Notes: generated by a model not told the origin, from the letters alone. A stretch of DNA of 32,533 bases from Betaproteobacteria bacterium (GCA_016189945.1 JACPRN010000180.1:1-32533); one strand, 5' to 3'; shown: positions 13,378 to 21,774, numbered from the stretch's first letter. Made by a program: numbers and translations.

Positions 13378-13704
13378 TTAGTAGTCCGGCCGCAGAACGA
13401 CGGCGCCGCCGCCATTCTCGGAAATCAGCCGCGACAGGGCGGCGAAAAATTCCGTCCCGTCCCGGGTGTTCACCCACTGCCCGCCGCTGGGGCGAAAATG
13501 AAAACCGCCCGACCTGGCCGCGACCCAGATCTCCTTGGCCGCGCTGTGGCGGTTGACGATGATGCGGCCGCGATCTTCGAACTCGATTTCGAGCACCCCG
13601 TCGCCCCTAAACTCGCAATCGCACTGCGCGCCGCTTGCCTCCAGCGCGCGCGCGAGCGCCGCAAGCGCCAGATCGGCCGCGGCATTGAAATCGGATTCGT
13701 TCAT
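13378..13704 (-). CDS. cyaY: Iron-sulfur cluster assembly protein CyaY (frataxin)
   Basis: Bacterial frataxin, a small iron-binding regulator of IscS-dependent Fe-S cluster assembly in the cytoplasm. The 108-residue product matches the family length of about 105-110. The N-terminal helix (ESDFNAAADLALAALARALE) contains the acidic residues of the iron-binding face. The beta-sheet contains VLEIEF, GRIIVNRH, KEIWVAARSGGFHF and the near-invariant W in QWVNTRDG, and the last helix is FFAALSRLISE. It is convergent with the PBP1a gene (59-base gap) and divergent from lptM-lysA, a frequent proteobacterial layout. Confidence 0.95.
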   Translation of the reverse strand: MNESDFNAAADLALAALARALEASGAQCDCEFRGDGVLEIEFEDRGRIIVNRHSAAKEIWVAARSGGFHFRPSGGQWVNTRDGTEFFAALSRLISENGGGAVVLRPDY

Positions 13705-13765
13705 CAGCGTGCTAGAATTCTACGCTTGCGTTGCAGGTCTGAATTTGGCCCCAATCAGGGGAGTG

Positions 13766-13796
13766 TTGATAGGCTTGGCGAGAATTGGGTTTTAAT
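13766..13796 (+). promoter_or_regulatory. Weak promoter candidate for lptM-lysA
   Basis: TTGATA (13766-13771) is followed after 19 bases by TTTAAT (13791-13796), pointing toward lptM. The spacer is longer than ideal. If used, transcription would start close to base 13803, inside the left arm of the inverted repeat at 13800-13852. Confidence 0.3.
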
Positions 13797-13799
13797 AAG

Positions 13800-13852
13800 T
13801 CTCATTGTTGTGCAGTGCAAATTGCAAGCAATTGCGCTGCACAACGATGAGA
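13800..13852. repeat. Long near-perfect inverted repeat between cyaY and lptM
   Basis: Arms 13801-13818 and 13834-13851 pair over 18 positions, with only two G-U type wobbles. Inner arms AATTGC (13820-13825) and GCAATT (13828-13833) continue the stem after one bulged A at 13819, and the outer T13800-A13852 pair extends it. The half-site TTGTGCAGTGCAA recurs inverted as TTGCGCTGCACAA. No T tract follows on either strand, so it is not a usual terminator. It may be an operator for a dimeric regulator, an RNA hairpin in the lptM-lysA leader, or a small repeat element. The rest of the 278-base gap shows no gene. Confidence 0.75.
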
Positions 13853-13982
13853 TGGATAAACGACAAAATCGGCACCGCTGATTCCGGCTTATTCGGCTTC
13901 GGAGGTAACACCCGCGCGCATGCGCTCGCGATTGCGCACAGGCACAAGCACTAGGAATCGCGTTTTCCACTGGCACCACACC

Positions 13983-14108
13983 ATGCTCCGTAGCGCAGCC
14001 GCTATTCTACTGCTCCTGCTGCTGCTCGAGGCCTGCGGCACGCGCGGCCCTTTGTACCTGCCGCCGCCCGAGCAAAAGCAGCCGCAACAGGAGCCCTCGC
14101 GCAAGTGA
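13983..14108 (+). CDS. lptM: LPS translocon maturation lipoprotein LptM (YifL-type lipopeptide)
   Basis: Tiny outer-membrane lipoprotein; in Escherichia coli the homologue assists oxidative maturation of LptD. The 41-residue product consists of a Leu-rich signal peptide, a lipobox ending LEAC, and the conserved CGTRGPLYLPP after the lipidated Cys, matching the family pattern of Cys-Gly-x-x-Gly-Pro-Leu-Tyr-x-Pro. The ATG at 13983 gives the usual short signal peptide but has no clear ribosome site. An in-frame ATG at 13920, 13 bases after GGAGGT, would add 21 residues and is an alternative. The stop overlaps the lysA GTG start, and lptM directly upstream of lysA is the classical arrangement. 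The Glu at the lipobox -2 position is unusual. Confidence 0.85.
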   Translation: MLRSAAAILLLLLLLEACGTRGPLYLPPPEQKQPQQEPSRK

Positions 14109-15352
14109 GCCACGCTTCCTACGGCGAAAACGGGACGCTGGGCATCGAGGCGGTTTCGCTGGAGGCCATTGCGCAACGCTACGGCACGCCCTGTTGGGTC
14201 TACTCGCGCGCAGCTATCGAGGCGGCCTACCGCGCTTTCGAGCAGGCGTGCGCCGGACGCGAGACGCTCATCTGCTACGCCGTCAAGGCCAATTCCAACC
14301 TCGCCATTCTCAACCTGTTCGCGCGCTTGGGCTCGGGATTCGATATCGTCTCCGGCGGCGAACTGGCGCGCGTGCTCGCGGCCGGGGGCGCGGCGCAAAA
14401 GACCGTTTTCTCCGGCGTCGGCAAGACCGAAGAGGAAATGCGCGCGGCGCTTGCCGCCGGGATTCTGTGCTTCAACGTTGAATCCGAGCCGGAGCTGGAG
14501 CGCCTGTCGCGCGTGGCCCGGCAAGACGGTTTGAGCGCACCTATGTCGCTGCGGGTAAACCCGGACGTGGACGCAAGCACGCATCCCTACATCGCCACGG
14601 GCCTGGCCGAGAACAAGTTCGGCATCGGCTACGTCGAGGCTCTCGCCCTCTATCGCAGGGCGAAACAGCTCCCCGGGGTCTGCGTGGTCGGAATCGACGT
14701 ACACATCGGATCGCAAATCACCGAAATCGGGCCGTTTGTCGCCGCGCTGGAAAAGGTGCTCGAATTCGCCGACACGCTGGAAGCCGAGGGGATTCACCTG
14801 GAGCATCTCGACCTGGGCGGTGGCCTCGGGATTCGCTATCGCGACGAGGAACCGCCGGGCTTCGCCGAGTACCTGGCGCGCCTGTCCTCGGTGCTCGGCG
14901 AGCGCCGCATCAGGCTGCTCTTCGAGCCGGGTCGCTCGCTGGTGGGCAACGCCGGGCTGCTGCTCACCCGCGTCGAATACCTGAAAAGGGGGCCCCTGAA
15001 GAACTTCGCCGTGGTCGACGCGGCGATGAACGACCTGTTGCGGCCTGCGCTCTACCAAGCCTGGCACGACATCGTGCCGGTGCGCCCGCGCGCCGCCGAG
15101 CCCCTCGACTGGGACGTGGTCGGGCCGGTATGCGAGTCGGCGGATTTTCTTGGTCTCGAGCGCTCGCTCGCCCTGGAGCCGGGCGACCTGCTCGCGCTGC
15201 TGTCCGCAGGCGCCTACGGCATGAGCATGAGTTCGAACTACAACTCCCGGCCGCGGCCGGCCGAGGTCGTGGTCGACGGGCCGGCGCTGCACCTGGTGCG
15301 CCCGCGCGAGTCGATCGGAAGCCTTTTTGCATCCGAGCGCCTTTTGCCGTAA
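14105..15352 (+). CDS. lysA: Diaminopimelate decarboxylase
   Basis: PLP-dependent enzyme that decarboxylates meso-diaminopimelate to L-lysine, the last step of lysine synthesis, in the cytoplasm. The 415-residue product is of normal length. The PLP Lys61 sits in YAVKANSN, followed by HIGSQI near 199, the phosphate-binding LDLGGGLGI near 237, EPGRSLVGNAG near 277, and the catalytic Cys343 in CESADFLG contributed to the dimer partner's site. The C-terminal barrel has AYGMSMSSNYNSRPRPAEV. The start is a GTG at 14105 overlapping the lptM stop (GTGA), so the two genes are coupled. Confidence 0.97.
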   Translation: MSHASYGENGTLGIEAVSLEAIAQRYGTPCWVYSRAAIEAAYRAFEQACAGRETLICYAVKANSNLAILNLFARLGSGFDIVSGGELARVLAAGGAAQKTVFSGVGKTEEEMRAALAAGILCFNVESEPELERLSRVARQDGLSAPMSLRVNPDVDASTHPYIATGLAENKFGIGYVEALALYRRAKQLPGVCVVGIDVHIGSQITEIGPFVAALEKVLEFADTLEAEGIHLEHLDLGGGLGIRYRDEEPPGFAEYLARLSSVLGERRIRLLFEPGRSLVGNAGLLLTRVEYLKRGPLKNFAVVDAAMNDLLRPALYQAWHDIVPVRPRAAEPLDWDVVGPVCESADFLGLERSLALEPGDLLALLSAGAYGMSMSSNYNSRPRPAEVVVDGPALHLVRPRESIGSLFASERLLP

Positions 15353-15434
15353 ATTCCGCCTTCTCCTGGAGGAGATTTGCGCCGCCGGTCGCGCGGCGGA
15401 GCAAAGTGTCCGTGTGCGCTTGCGCGCCACGGGC

Positions 15435-15462
15435 TTGCGTCTTTCCCCGGGTCGTTTAATAT
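15435..15462 (+). promoter_or_regulatory. Sigma-70 promoter candidate for the RND efflux operon
   Basis: TTGCGT (15435-15440), a 16-base spacer and TAATAT (15457-15462). The predicted start of transcription, near 15469, is only a few bases before the ATG at 15473, so the message would be nearly leaderless. Confidence 0.4.
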
Positions 15463-15472
15463 CGTCAATCGC

Positions 15473-16630
15473 ATGAATCGGTCCATTTCACCGTTGGCTT
15501 CGCCTGCGCGCCGCGCGATGCTGTTCGGCAGCGCCGGCCTGATCGTCGCCGCCGGGGCGCTCCTCGCCTATTTCTTCGGCGCCGATATCCGCGCGCAGGA
15601 CGCCAAGCCGGCGGCCCGGGCCCCTGCCGCGGTGCCGGTATCGGTGGCAACCGCCACGCAGGAGGACGTGGCCGTGCGGCTGCGCGTGATCGGCAACGCC
15701 GAGCCGTACGCCACGGTGGCCGTCAAGGCGCGCGTAGATGGGCAGATCGTCGAGGTCGGTTTCAAGGAAGGACAGGAAGTGAGGCAGGGCGAGATGCTGT
15801 TCAGGATCGACCCCCGCCCGTTCGAAGCAGCGCTGCGCCAGGCCGAGGCGAACTTTCTGCGCGACACGGCGCAGAAGAATCAGACCCGCTCCCAGGAGCG
15901 CCGCTATCAGGAGTTGCTGCAGAAGAACTTCGTCTCCAAGGAGGCCTACGCGCAGATCCGCACCAACGCCGATGCGGCCGAGGCGGTCGCCCTGGCGAGC
16001 GGCGCGGCGCTGGACAACGCCAAGCTGCAGCTCGAGTACTGCACCATACGCTCGCCCATCGACGGCTATCCCGGAAAAATCCAGATTCAGAAGGGCAACC
16101 TGGTGAAGGCGAACGACGCCAACCCGTTGGTGATCCTCAACCAGGTGCATCCGATCTATGTCGGCTTCGCCGTCCCCGAGCACGAACTCTCCGCGATCCG
16201 CGCCCACATGTCTCGCGGGCCGCTTCGGGTCGAGGCGGGCGCGCCCAAGTCGGACAAGCCGATGGCGACCGGGCAGTTGATCTTCGTCGACAACGCGGTC
16301 GACCCGAGCACCGGCACCATCAAGCTGCGCGCGCAGTTCCCGAACAACGACCGCGCCTTGTGGCCGGGCCAGTTCGTCGCCGTAAGCCTCAAGCTCTACG
16401 ATCAGAAGAATGCGATCGTGGTGCCGACGCGGTCGGTCCAAACCGGCCCCGAAGGCCAGCATGTGCTGGTGGTCAAGCCCGACATGACCACCGAAGTGCG
16501 CAGGGTAACCGTGGACCGCACCGACGGCGACAAGGCCATCATCGCCAAGGGGCTCTCCAAGGGCGAACAGGTGGTCACCCAGGGCCAGTTGCGCTTGGTT
16601 CCGGGCGCCAAGGTAGTGATCAAATCGTAG
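15473..16630 (+). CDS. RND efflux periplasmic adaptor (MdtA/AcrA type)
   Basis: Membrane fusion protein that bridges an inner-membrane RND pump and an outer-membrane channel. From the ATG at 15473 the product is 385 residues, typical for the family. An N-terminal membrane or signal segment covers about 17-36. A biotinyl-lipoyl-like half motif (VKARVDGQIVEVGFKEGQEVRQGEMLFRIDPRPFEAAL) lies near 80-115, an alpha-helical hairpin near 120-180, the returning lipoyl half with IRSPIDGYPG, then the beta-barrel (STGTIKLRAQFPN; LWPGQFVAVSL) and the membrane-proximal domain. No Shine-Dalgarno sequence is visible before this ATG. It is followed after 4 bases by the pump gene; no outer-membrane channel gene is present, so a TolC-type partner must be encoded elsewhere. 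Substrate unknown. Confidence 0.92.
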   Translation: MNRSISPLASPARRAMLFGSAGLIVAAGALLAYFFGADIRAQDAKPAARAPAAVPVSVATATQEDVAVRLRVIGNAEPYATVAVKARVDGQIVEVGFKEGQEVRQGEMLFRIDPRPFEAALRQAEANFLRDTAQKNQTRSQERRYQELLQKNFVSKEAYAQIRTNADAAEAVALASGAALDNAKLQLEYCTIRSPIDGYPGKIQIQKGNLVKANDANPLVILNQVHPIYVGFAVPEHELSAIRAHMSRGPLRVEAGAPKSDKPMATGQLIFVDNAVDPSTGTIKLRAQFPNNDRALWPGQFVAVSLKLYDQKNAIVVPTRSVQTGPEGQHVLVVKPDMTTEVRRVTVDRTDGDKAIIAKGLSKGEQVVTQGQLRLVPGAKVVIKS

Positions 16631-16634
16631 TTCG

Positions 16635-19600
16635 GTGAATCTCTCGGAAATCTTCGTCCGCCGGCCGGTGATGACCGTGCTGGTGATGGCCGGAATCCTG
16701 ATATTCGGGCTGATCAGCTTCAGGCTGCTGCCGGTTTCATCGCTGCCCAACGTCGATTTTCCCACCATCGTGGTATCGGCGGACTTGCCCGGCGCGAGCC
16801 CCGAGACCATGGCCGCGGCGGTGGCGACACCGCTGGAGAAACAGTTCACCACCATCGCCGGCATCGATTCGATGAGCTCGGTGAGCGGGCAGGGGATCAC
16901 CAGCGTGACGATGCAGTTCTCGCTCGACCGCGACATCGACGCCGCCGCGCAGGACGTGCAATCGGCGATAGCGACCGTCGCGCGGCAGTTGCCGCCGACG
17001 ATGAGCACCCCGCCCTCGTTCCGCAAGGTGAATCCCGCCGACTTTCCCGTCTATTACCTTGCGCTGACCTCGGACACGATGCCCCTGTCGACAGTGAGCG
17101 AATACGCCGAGACGTTTCTCGCGCAGCGCATTTCGACCATCTCGGGCGTCGCGCAGGTGCAGGTATTCGGGCAGCAGAAATACGCGGTGCGGGTGCAGGT
17201 CGATCCGAATGCGCTCGCCGCGCGCGGGATCGGCATCAACGAGGTCGAGCAGGCGGTGGCGCAGGCCAACGTCAACCTGCCCACCGGCACCCTCTCCGGC
17301 AAGGACCGCACCTTTGCCGTGCAGGCGACCGGGCAACTGTTCAATGCCGCCGCGTTCCGGCCGATCATCGTCGCTTACCGCAACGGCTCGCCCATCCGGC
17401 TGAACGAGGTCGGGCGGGTCATTGACGGCGTTCAGAACGACAAGGTGGCAGGTTACTTCAAGGACAAGCGCGGCATCATTCTCGCCGTTCAGCGCCAGCC
17501 GGGGACCAACACCATCGCCGTGGTGGACGAAGTCAAGAAGCTCATGCCCACCTTCCGCCAGGAGGTTCCCGCCGGCATCGACATCAACGTGCTCTACGAC
17601 CGCTCGGTCACCATCCGCGATTCGGTCGAAGACGTGGAGTTTTCTCTGCTGCTTGCGCTCGCGCTGGTGGTGATGGTGATCTTCGTTTTTCTGCGCAATG
17701 TTCCGGCCACCGTCATCCCGAGCGTGGCGCTCCCGATGTGCATCATCGGCACCTTCTCGGTGATGTACCTGCTCGGCTTCAGCCTCAACAATATTTCGCT
17801 CATGGCGCTCACCCTGTGCGTGGGGTTCGTCGTCGACGATGCCATCGTGATGCTGGAAAACGTATCGCGGCACATCGAGGCCGGAAAATCGCCCATGCAG
17901 GCGACCCTCGACGGCTCGAAGGAGATTTCCTTCACCATCGTGTCGATGACCATTTCGCTCGCGGCCGTATTCATTCCGGTACTTTTCATGGGCGGCATCC
18001 TGGGCCGTCTCCTGAACGAATTTGCGGTCACCATCATGGTCGCGGTGCTCATTTCCGGATTCGTTGCGCTTACGCTCACGCCGATGATGTGCAGCCGCAT
18101 TCTCAAACCCCGGCACGCCCTGCATCACGGGCGCGTGTTCATGGCGAGCGAGCGGGCCTTCGATGCCGTGCGCAGCGGCTACGGCAGGAGTCTGCGCTGG
18201 ACCATGGATCATGCGCGCCTCACCATGGTGGTCTTCTTCGCCATCATCCTCGCCACCGGCGTTTTCTACGCGCGCATGCCCAAGGGGTTTCTGCCGAGCG
18301 AAGACAGTGGCCAGATGTTCAGCTTCATCGAAGCGCCGCAGGACATCTCCTTCGAGGCGATGAAGGAGTATCAGCACCGGGTATCGGAGATCGTGCGCGC
18401 CGATCCGAACGTCGAGGCGGTCATGGGCTTCATCGGCTCGACATCGTTCAACCCCGGGCTGAACATCGCCCGCCTCACCATCACGCTCAAACCGCGCACT
18501 CAGCGCAAGCCCGTCGAGGAGGTCATCCAGGGCCTGCGTCCCAGGCTTGCCAACGTGCTGGGGGTCAAGGTTTACCTGCAAAACGTTCCCGCCATCCGCA
18601 TCGGCGGGCAACTCACCAAGAGCCCTTACCAGTACGTCGTGCGCGGAGCGAGCACCGAAGAGCTGTATCGCTGGGCGCCGATCATCGAAGCCAAGCTGAA
18701 GACGGTTCCGGGGCTGCTCGATGTCGCGAGCGATCTGCAGATCGCCCGGCCCCAGGTGCTGGTCGAGATCGAGCGCGAAAAGGCCTCCTCGCTCGGCGTG
18801 AGCCCGCAGCAGATCGAGATGGCGCTCAACAATGCCTACGGCTCGCGCCAAGTGTCCAATATCTACACCTCGAGCAACCAGTACTGGGTGATCCTGGAAC
18901 TCGAGCCGCGCTACCAGACCGACCCCGCTGCGCTGTCGATGCTCTACGTGCGCTCCTCGAACGGCGCGCTGGTGCCCTTGAACTCGGTGGCAAGGCTGAG
19001 CTACGGCGTCGGCCCGCTGACCGTGACCCACCTCGGGCAGCTTCCCTCGGTGACGATTTCGTTCGACCTGGGCCAGGGCCTGTCGCTCTCCGACGGCATC
19101 GAACTGGTGGAAAAAGCGATGCGCGATCTGCAGGTGCCGGCCACCCTCAGCACCAGCTTCCAGGGCACGGCACAGGCGTTCCAGGCCTCGTTGCGCGGCA
19201 TGGGCATTCTGCTGGTGATGGCGATTCTGGTCATCTACCTCGTTCTCGGCATCCTCTACGAGAGCTTCAGTCACCCCATCACCATTCTTTCCGGGCTGCC
19301 GACGGCGGGGTTGGGCGCGCTGGTCACGCTGCTCTTGTTCGGGATGGAGATCAACATGTACGCCTTCGTCGGCATCATCATGCTGATCGGCATCGTGAAG
19401 AAGAACGCCATCATCATGATCGATTTTGCCGTCCAGGCGCAGCGCATCGAGGGGAAAGACTCGCGACAGGCCATTCTCGACGCCTGCCTGGTGCGTTTCC
19501 GCCCGATCATGATGACCACCTTTGCCGCCCTGATGGGCAGCCTGCCGATCGCGCTCTCCCTGGGCGCCGGCGGCGACGCGCGCCGGCCGCTCGGTCTCGC

Positions 19601-19739
19601 GGTGATCGGCGGACTGGTGGTTTCGCAGTTCCTGACGCTCTACATCACGCCGGTCATCTACGTGTATTTCGACAGGCTGCAGGCCTGGACGCGCAGAGCC
19701 CGCGTGGTCACACCGTCCCCAGCCGCCCCCGGCGGCTGA
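16635..19739 (+). CDS. RND multidrug efflux pump, inner-membrane subunit (MdtB/MdtC-like, HAE1 family)
   Basis: Proton-driven inner-membrane transporter that exports hydrophobic or amphiphilic compounds via the adaptor encoded immediately upstream. The GTG at 16635 gives 1034 residues, the usual RND size. The N-terminus NLSEIFVRRPVMT is typical of the MdtB/C branch. Two large periplasmic loops separate TM1-TM2 and TM7-TM8, each followed by a bundle of membrane segments. Proton-relay Asp401-Asp402 lie in GFVVDDAIVMLENV (TM4), and the TM10-11 signature GIVKKNAIIMIDFA is present. Only one pump subunit is encoded, unlike the mdtBC pair, so it would be a homotrimer. It converges on the anti-sigma gene. 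Confidence 0.95.
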   Translation: MNLSEIFVRRPVMTVLVMAGILIFGLISFRLLPVSSLPNVDFPTIVVSADLPGASPETMAAAVATPLEKQFTTIAGIDSMSSVSGQGITSVTMQFSLDRDIDAAAQDVQSAIATVARQLPPTMSTPPSFRKVNPADFPVYYLALTSDTMPLSTVSEYAETFLAQRISTISGVAQVQVFGQQKYAVRVQVDPNALAARGIGINEVEQAVAQANVNLPTGTLSGKDRTFAVQATGQLFNAAAFRPIIVAYRNGSPIRLNEVGRVIDGVQNDKVAGYFKDKRGIILAVQRQPGTNTIAVVDEVKKLMPTFRQEVPAGIDINVLYDRSVTIRDSVEDVEFSLLLALALVVMVIFVFLRNVPATVIPSVALPMCIIGTFSVMYLLGFSLNNISLMALTLCVGFVVDDAIVMLENVSRHIEAGKSPMQATLDGSKEISFTIVSMTISLAAVFIPVLFMGGILGRLLNEFAVTIMVAVLISGFVALTLTPMMCSRILKPRHALHHGRVFMASERAFDAVRSGYGRSLRWTMDHARLTMVVFFAIILATGVFYARMPKGFLPSEDSGQMFSFIEAPQDISFEAMKEYQHRVSEIVRADPNVEAVMGFIGSTSFNPGLNIARLTITLKPRTQRKPVEEVIQGLRPRLANVLGVKVYLQNVPAIRIGGQLTKSPYQYVVRGASTEELYRWAPIIEAKLKTVPGLLDVASDLQIARPQVLVEIEREKASSLGVSPQQIEMALNNAYGSRQVSNIYTSSNQYWVILELEPRYQTDPAALSMLYVRSSNGALVPLNSVARLSYGVGPLTVTHLGQLPSVTISFDLGQGLSLSDGIELVEKAMRDLQVPATLSTSFQGTAQAFQASLRGMGILLVMAILVIYLVLGILYESFSHPITILSGLPTAGLGALVTLLLFGMEINMYAFVGIIMLIGIVKKNAIIMIDFAVQAQRIEGKDSRQAILDACLVRFRPIMMTTFAALMGSLPIALSLGAGGDARRPLGLAVIGGLVVSQFLTLYITPVIYVYFDRLQAWTRRARVVTPSPAAPGG

Positions 19740-19780
19740 GATACGAAGGAAACAGGCGGCCTGATACCTTGACCTTGTTC

Positions 19781-20524
19781 TTACGGGTTAAGCTGCTTGT
19801 AGACCGAGTTCGCGACCCTGAGCAGGGCTTCGCGCCGGATCTCCCCGGAGAGCGCGTAGCCGTAGTTGCGATCGACCCAGTAGAAGACCGAAACGCGGTC
19901 TTCCTGGCTGAAGCGAAACGCCGTATCGCGACCGTCGCGTTTTTGCGCCGCAACGTAGAGCGTGACGCGCTGGCCCTTCGCGTCCTGGTACATGAACTGC
20001 GCCACCGGTCCCTGCGGCCCCGAAAGCAGCCGTCCGCCGACCAGCTCGAAGCCAAGCGGCGAGAGCCGCGGCGACTTCAGGTCAGTGCCGAGGCGCTTGG
20101 ACAGCCATGTGAAAAGATGCTTCTCCTCGTCGGCGCCGACTTCGACCGGATGGCGGACCTCGGGCGTGTATACCGCGTGTGCGACCGCGGCCTGACGTGC
20201 GAACGACGCGAGCGCCGAGGCCGGCGTCGACACGGTGTCGCGGGCGATCCAGCCCACGGCGATGCCGATCGCGAACAGGCTTGCCGCCAGCGCATAGTGC
20301 TGCCAGCGCCTGGCCGCCAGCGCGGCGAGCAGCCGCTCCGGTAGAGGTTCCTTGAGCACCGGGTCATAGAGGGTACGCAGCGCCGCGTTCTGCGCCGCCC
20401 AGACCCGCATCTGCTCGCTCTCGGCCGGATGCTCGGCCAGATAGGCCTCCACCTCGAGCCGCCGCGCCTGCGGCAGCACGCCGTCAACGTACGCGTGCAG
20501 ATCCCTTTCAGCAACCGGATTCAT
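19781..20524 (-). CDS. Membrane-anchored anti-sigma factor (RsiW-like)
   Basis: Probable anti-sigma factor that holds the ECF sigma factor encoded directly upstream at the membrane. The frame is open further 5', but I start at the ATG at 20524, which overlaps the sigma stop (ATGA), giving 247 residues. The N-terminal part (MNPVAERDLHAYVDGVLPQ...) has the helical anti-sigma look: RDLHAYVDG, then EVEAYLAEHP. It lacks the His-x3-Cys-x2-Cys zinc motif of ZAS proteins. One membrane segment lies near 82-100 (ALAASLFAIGIAVGW). The roughly 140-residue periplasmic domain has no motif I recognise beyond similarity to other RsiW-type tails. Signal and protease are unknown. Confidence 0.85.
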   Translation of the reverse strand: MNPVAERDLHAYVDGVLPQARRLEVEAYLAEHPAESEQMRVWAAQNAALRTLYDPVLKEPLPERLLAALAARRWQHYALAASLFAIGIAVGWIARDTVSTPASALASFARQAAVAHAVYTPEVRHPVEVGADEEKHLFTWLSKRLGTDLKSPRLSPLGFELVGGRLLSGPQGPVAQFMYQDAKGQRVTLYVAAQKRDGRDTAFRFSQEDRVSVFYWVDRNYGYALSGEIRREALLRVANSVYKQLNP

Positions 20525-21054
20525 TTCACCACCTTCAGCGACACCGCCGGATTTCCCCCCGCCATTGCCGCGCGCATGCGCTCGCGTGCCCTCGAGAGCC
20601 GCGACATGACGGTTCCGATCGGGACCGAAAGCGCCCGGCTCACTTCGGCATAGCTCATCTGCTCGACCGCAACCAGCAAGAGCACCTCGCGCTGCTCCGC
20701 CGGCAGCCTGCGCAGCGCCCGCTCCACCTCCGCAAGCTCGAGCGCGTCGCCCTGCGTTTCGCGCACCAAAACTACGGGCACCTCTTCCACCGCTTGCTCG
20801 AGCTGGTAGCGCGCGCTGCGAACCTGATTCACGAACACGTTGTGCATGACGGTAAAGAGCCACGCGCGCAGGTCGCTGCCCGCGCGCCACAGGTGGAACT
20901 TGTTGCACGCGCGCTCCAGCGTATCCTGCACCAGATCATCGGCCGAATGGCGGTCCCCGACGAGCGCGCGCGCATAGCGCCGCAGACGCGGAATGTGATC
21001 GATGATCGAGTGCGCTTCCATGGGTGGCTCGCCTGCCCCGTAAACGGCCGTCAT
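20521..21054 (-). CDS. ECF-type RNA polymerase sigma factor
   Basis: Extracytoplasmic-function sigma factor. Up to 177 residues from the ATG at 21054; an in-frame ATG at 21021 (166 residues, MEAHSIIDHI) fits the family N-terminus better, and neither has a convincing ribosome site. Region 2 contains RLRRYARALVGDRHSADDLVQDTLERA and DLRAWLFTVMHNVFVNQVR. Region 4 contains LRRLPAEQREVLLLVAVEQMSYAEVSRALSVPIGTVMSRLSRARERM, with the usual helix-turn-helix. The stop overlaps the anti-sigma start, so the two are co-translated. Its regulon cannot be told from the window, and no clear autoregulatory promoter was identified. Confidence 0.93.
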   Translation of the reverse strand: MTAVYGAGEPPMEAHSIIDHIPRLRRYARALVGDRHSADDLVQDTLERACNKFHLWRAGSDLRAWLFTVMHNVFVNQVRSARYQLEQAVEEVPVVLVRETQGDALELAEVERALRRLPAEQREVLLLVAVEQMSYAEVSRALSVPIGTVMSRLSRARERMRAAMAGGNPAVSLKVVK

Positions 21055-21141
21055 GTCCGGCTTATTCCAGGCCGGAGGGCGGCCAGGAGGCCCTGATCAC
21101 GAATGCGGGATCGGAACGGGCCCGCGGCGCAGGGCTAAAGC

Positions 21142-21774
21142 CTAGCGCAGCCCGGCGATGTAGTCTGAAACCGAGGCGATGTCCTTGTCGCTCATTCTCG
21201 CCGCGATGGCGCGCATCATGCGGTTGGCATCGTTCGCGCGCGTGCCGTCGCGGAAGGCCTTGAGCTGGGCCTCGGTATATTCGGCGTACTGCCCCGCAAG
21301 GCGCGGATATTGCACGGGAATCCCGCTTCCGTCAGGCCCGTGACAGGCCGCGCACGCCGGCACGCCCTTGGCCGCATCGCCGCCGCGATAGAGCTTGCGC
21401 CCGAAAAATACGGTTTCCTTGTTCTTCGCCGAACCCTGGCTCGGCTTCTGTGTGGCGAAATACGCCGCGACGTTGCGCATATCAGCGGCGGAAAGGCCGG
21501 CAACCATCGCTCCCATCACCGGGTTTTCGCGCTCGGGTTTGGCCCCCTGGGCCGCCTTGTAGTTCGCGAGCTGCTTATAGGTGTACTCGGAAATCTGACC
21601 CCCGAGCTTGGGGTTGGCCGGCGTCGGGCTGTTGCCGTCGGCGCCGTGGCACGGTGCGCACACCTGGGTCGCAATGGTCTTGCCTTTCTCCGCATCGCCC
21701 CGAGGCAATTCGGCTGCGGCGAGCGCAACTGCGTGCAGGCAAAGAGCCGATGCGAGCAGGGCCCTTGTCATCAT
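21142..21774 (-). CDS. Dihaem cytochrome c4
   Basis: Periplasmic electron carrier, generally feeding terminal oxidases such as cbb3. The 210-residue product has a Sec signal peptide (cleavage near LAAAE, residue 20-22) and two tandem class I haem domains: CAPCH at residues 39-43 and CAACH at 141-145. Candidate axial Met residues are at 87 or 90 in the first domain, and in the RMM or ARMS stretch near 186-194 in the second. Length and duplication match cytochrome c4. Two adjacent ATGs (21774 and 21771) are possible starts; GGAG is better spaced for the second. It is divergent from engB with only 66 bases between, as in many betaproteobacteria. Confidence 0.93.
   Translation of the reverse strand: MMTRALLASALCLHAVALAAAELPRGDAEKGKTIATQVCAPCHGADGNSPTPANPKLGGQISEYTYKQLANYKAAQGAKPERENPVMGAMVAGLSAADMRNVAAYFATQKPSQGSAKNKETVFFGRKLYRGGDAAKGVPACAACHGPDGSGIPVQYPRLAGQYAEYTEAQLKAFRDGTRANDANRMMRAIAARMSDKDIASVSDYIAGLR

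Noticed and set aside
11024-13477. Two long minus-strand open frames (11024-12391 and 12401-13477)
   Set aside because: Both lie antisense to the penicillin-binding protein gene, whose catalytic motifs are all intact; neither looks like a protein.
15364-15407. Hairpins after lysA (TCTCC/GGAGA and CCGCC/GGCGG)
   Set aside because: Short stems with no T tract; common by chance at this GC content.
13889-15430. A 513-codon minus-strand frame over lptM-lysA
   Set aside because: It is a shadow of lysA, which has complete PLP-enzyme motifs.
16737-19274. An 845-codon open frame on the minus strand across the RND pump gene
   Set aside because: It is a shadow of the pump gene; the product is His/Arg-rich with no recognisable domain.
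17738-20344. An 868-codon plus-strand frame overlapping the pump and anti-sigma genes
   Set aside because: It runs out of frame through the pump gene and then antisense to the anti-sigma gene, with no domain visible.
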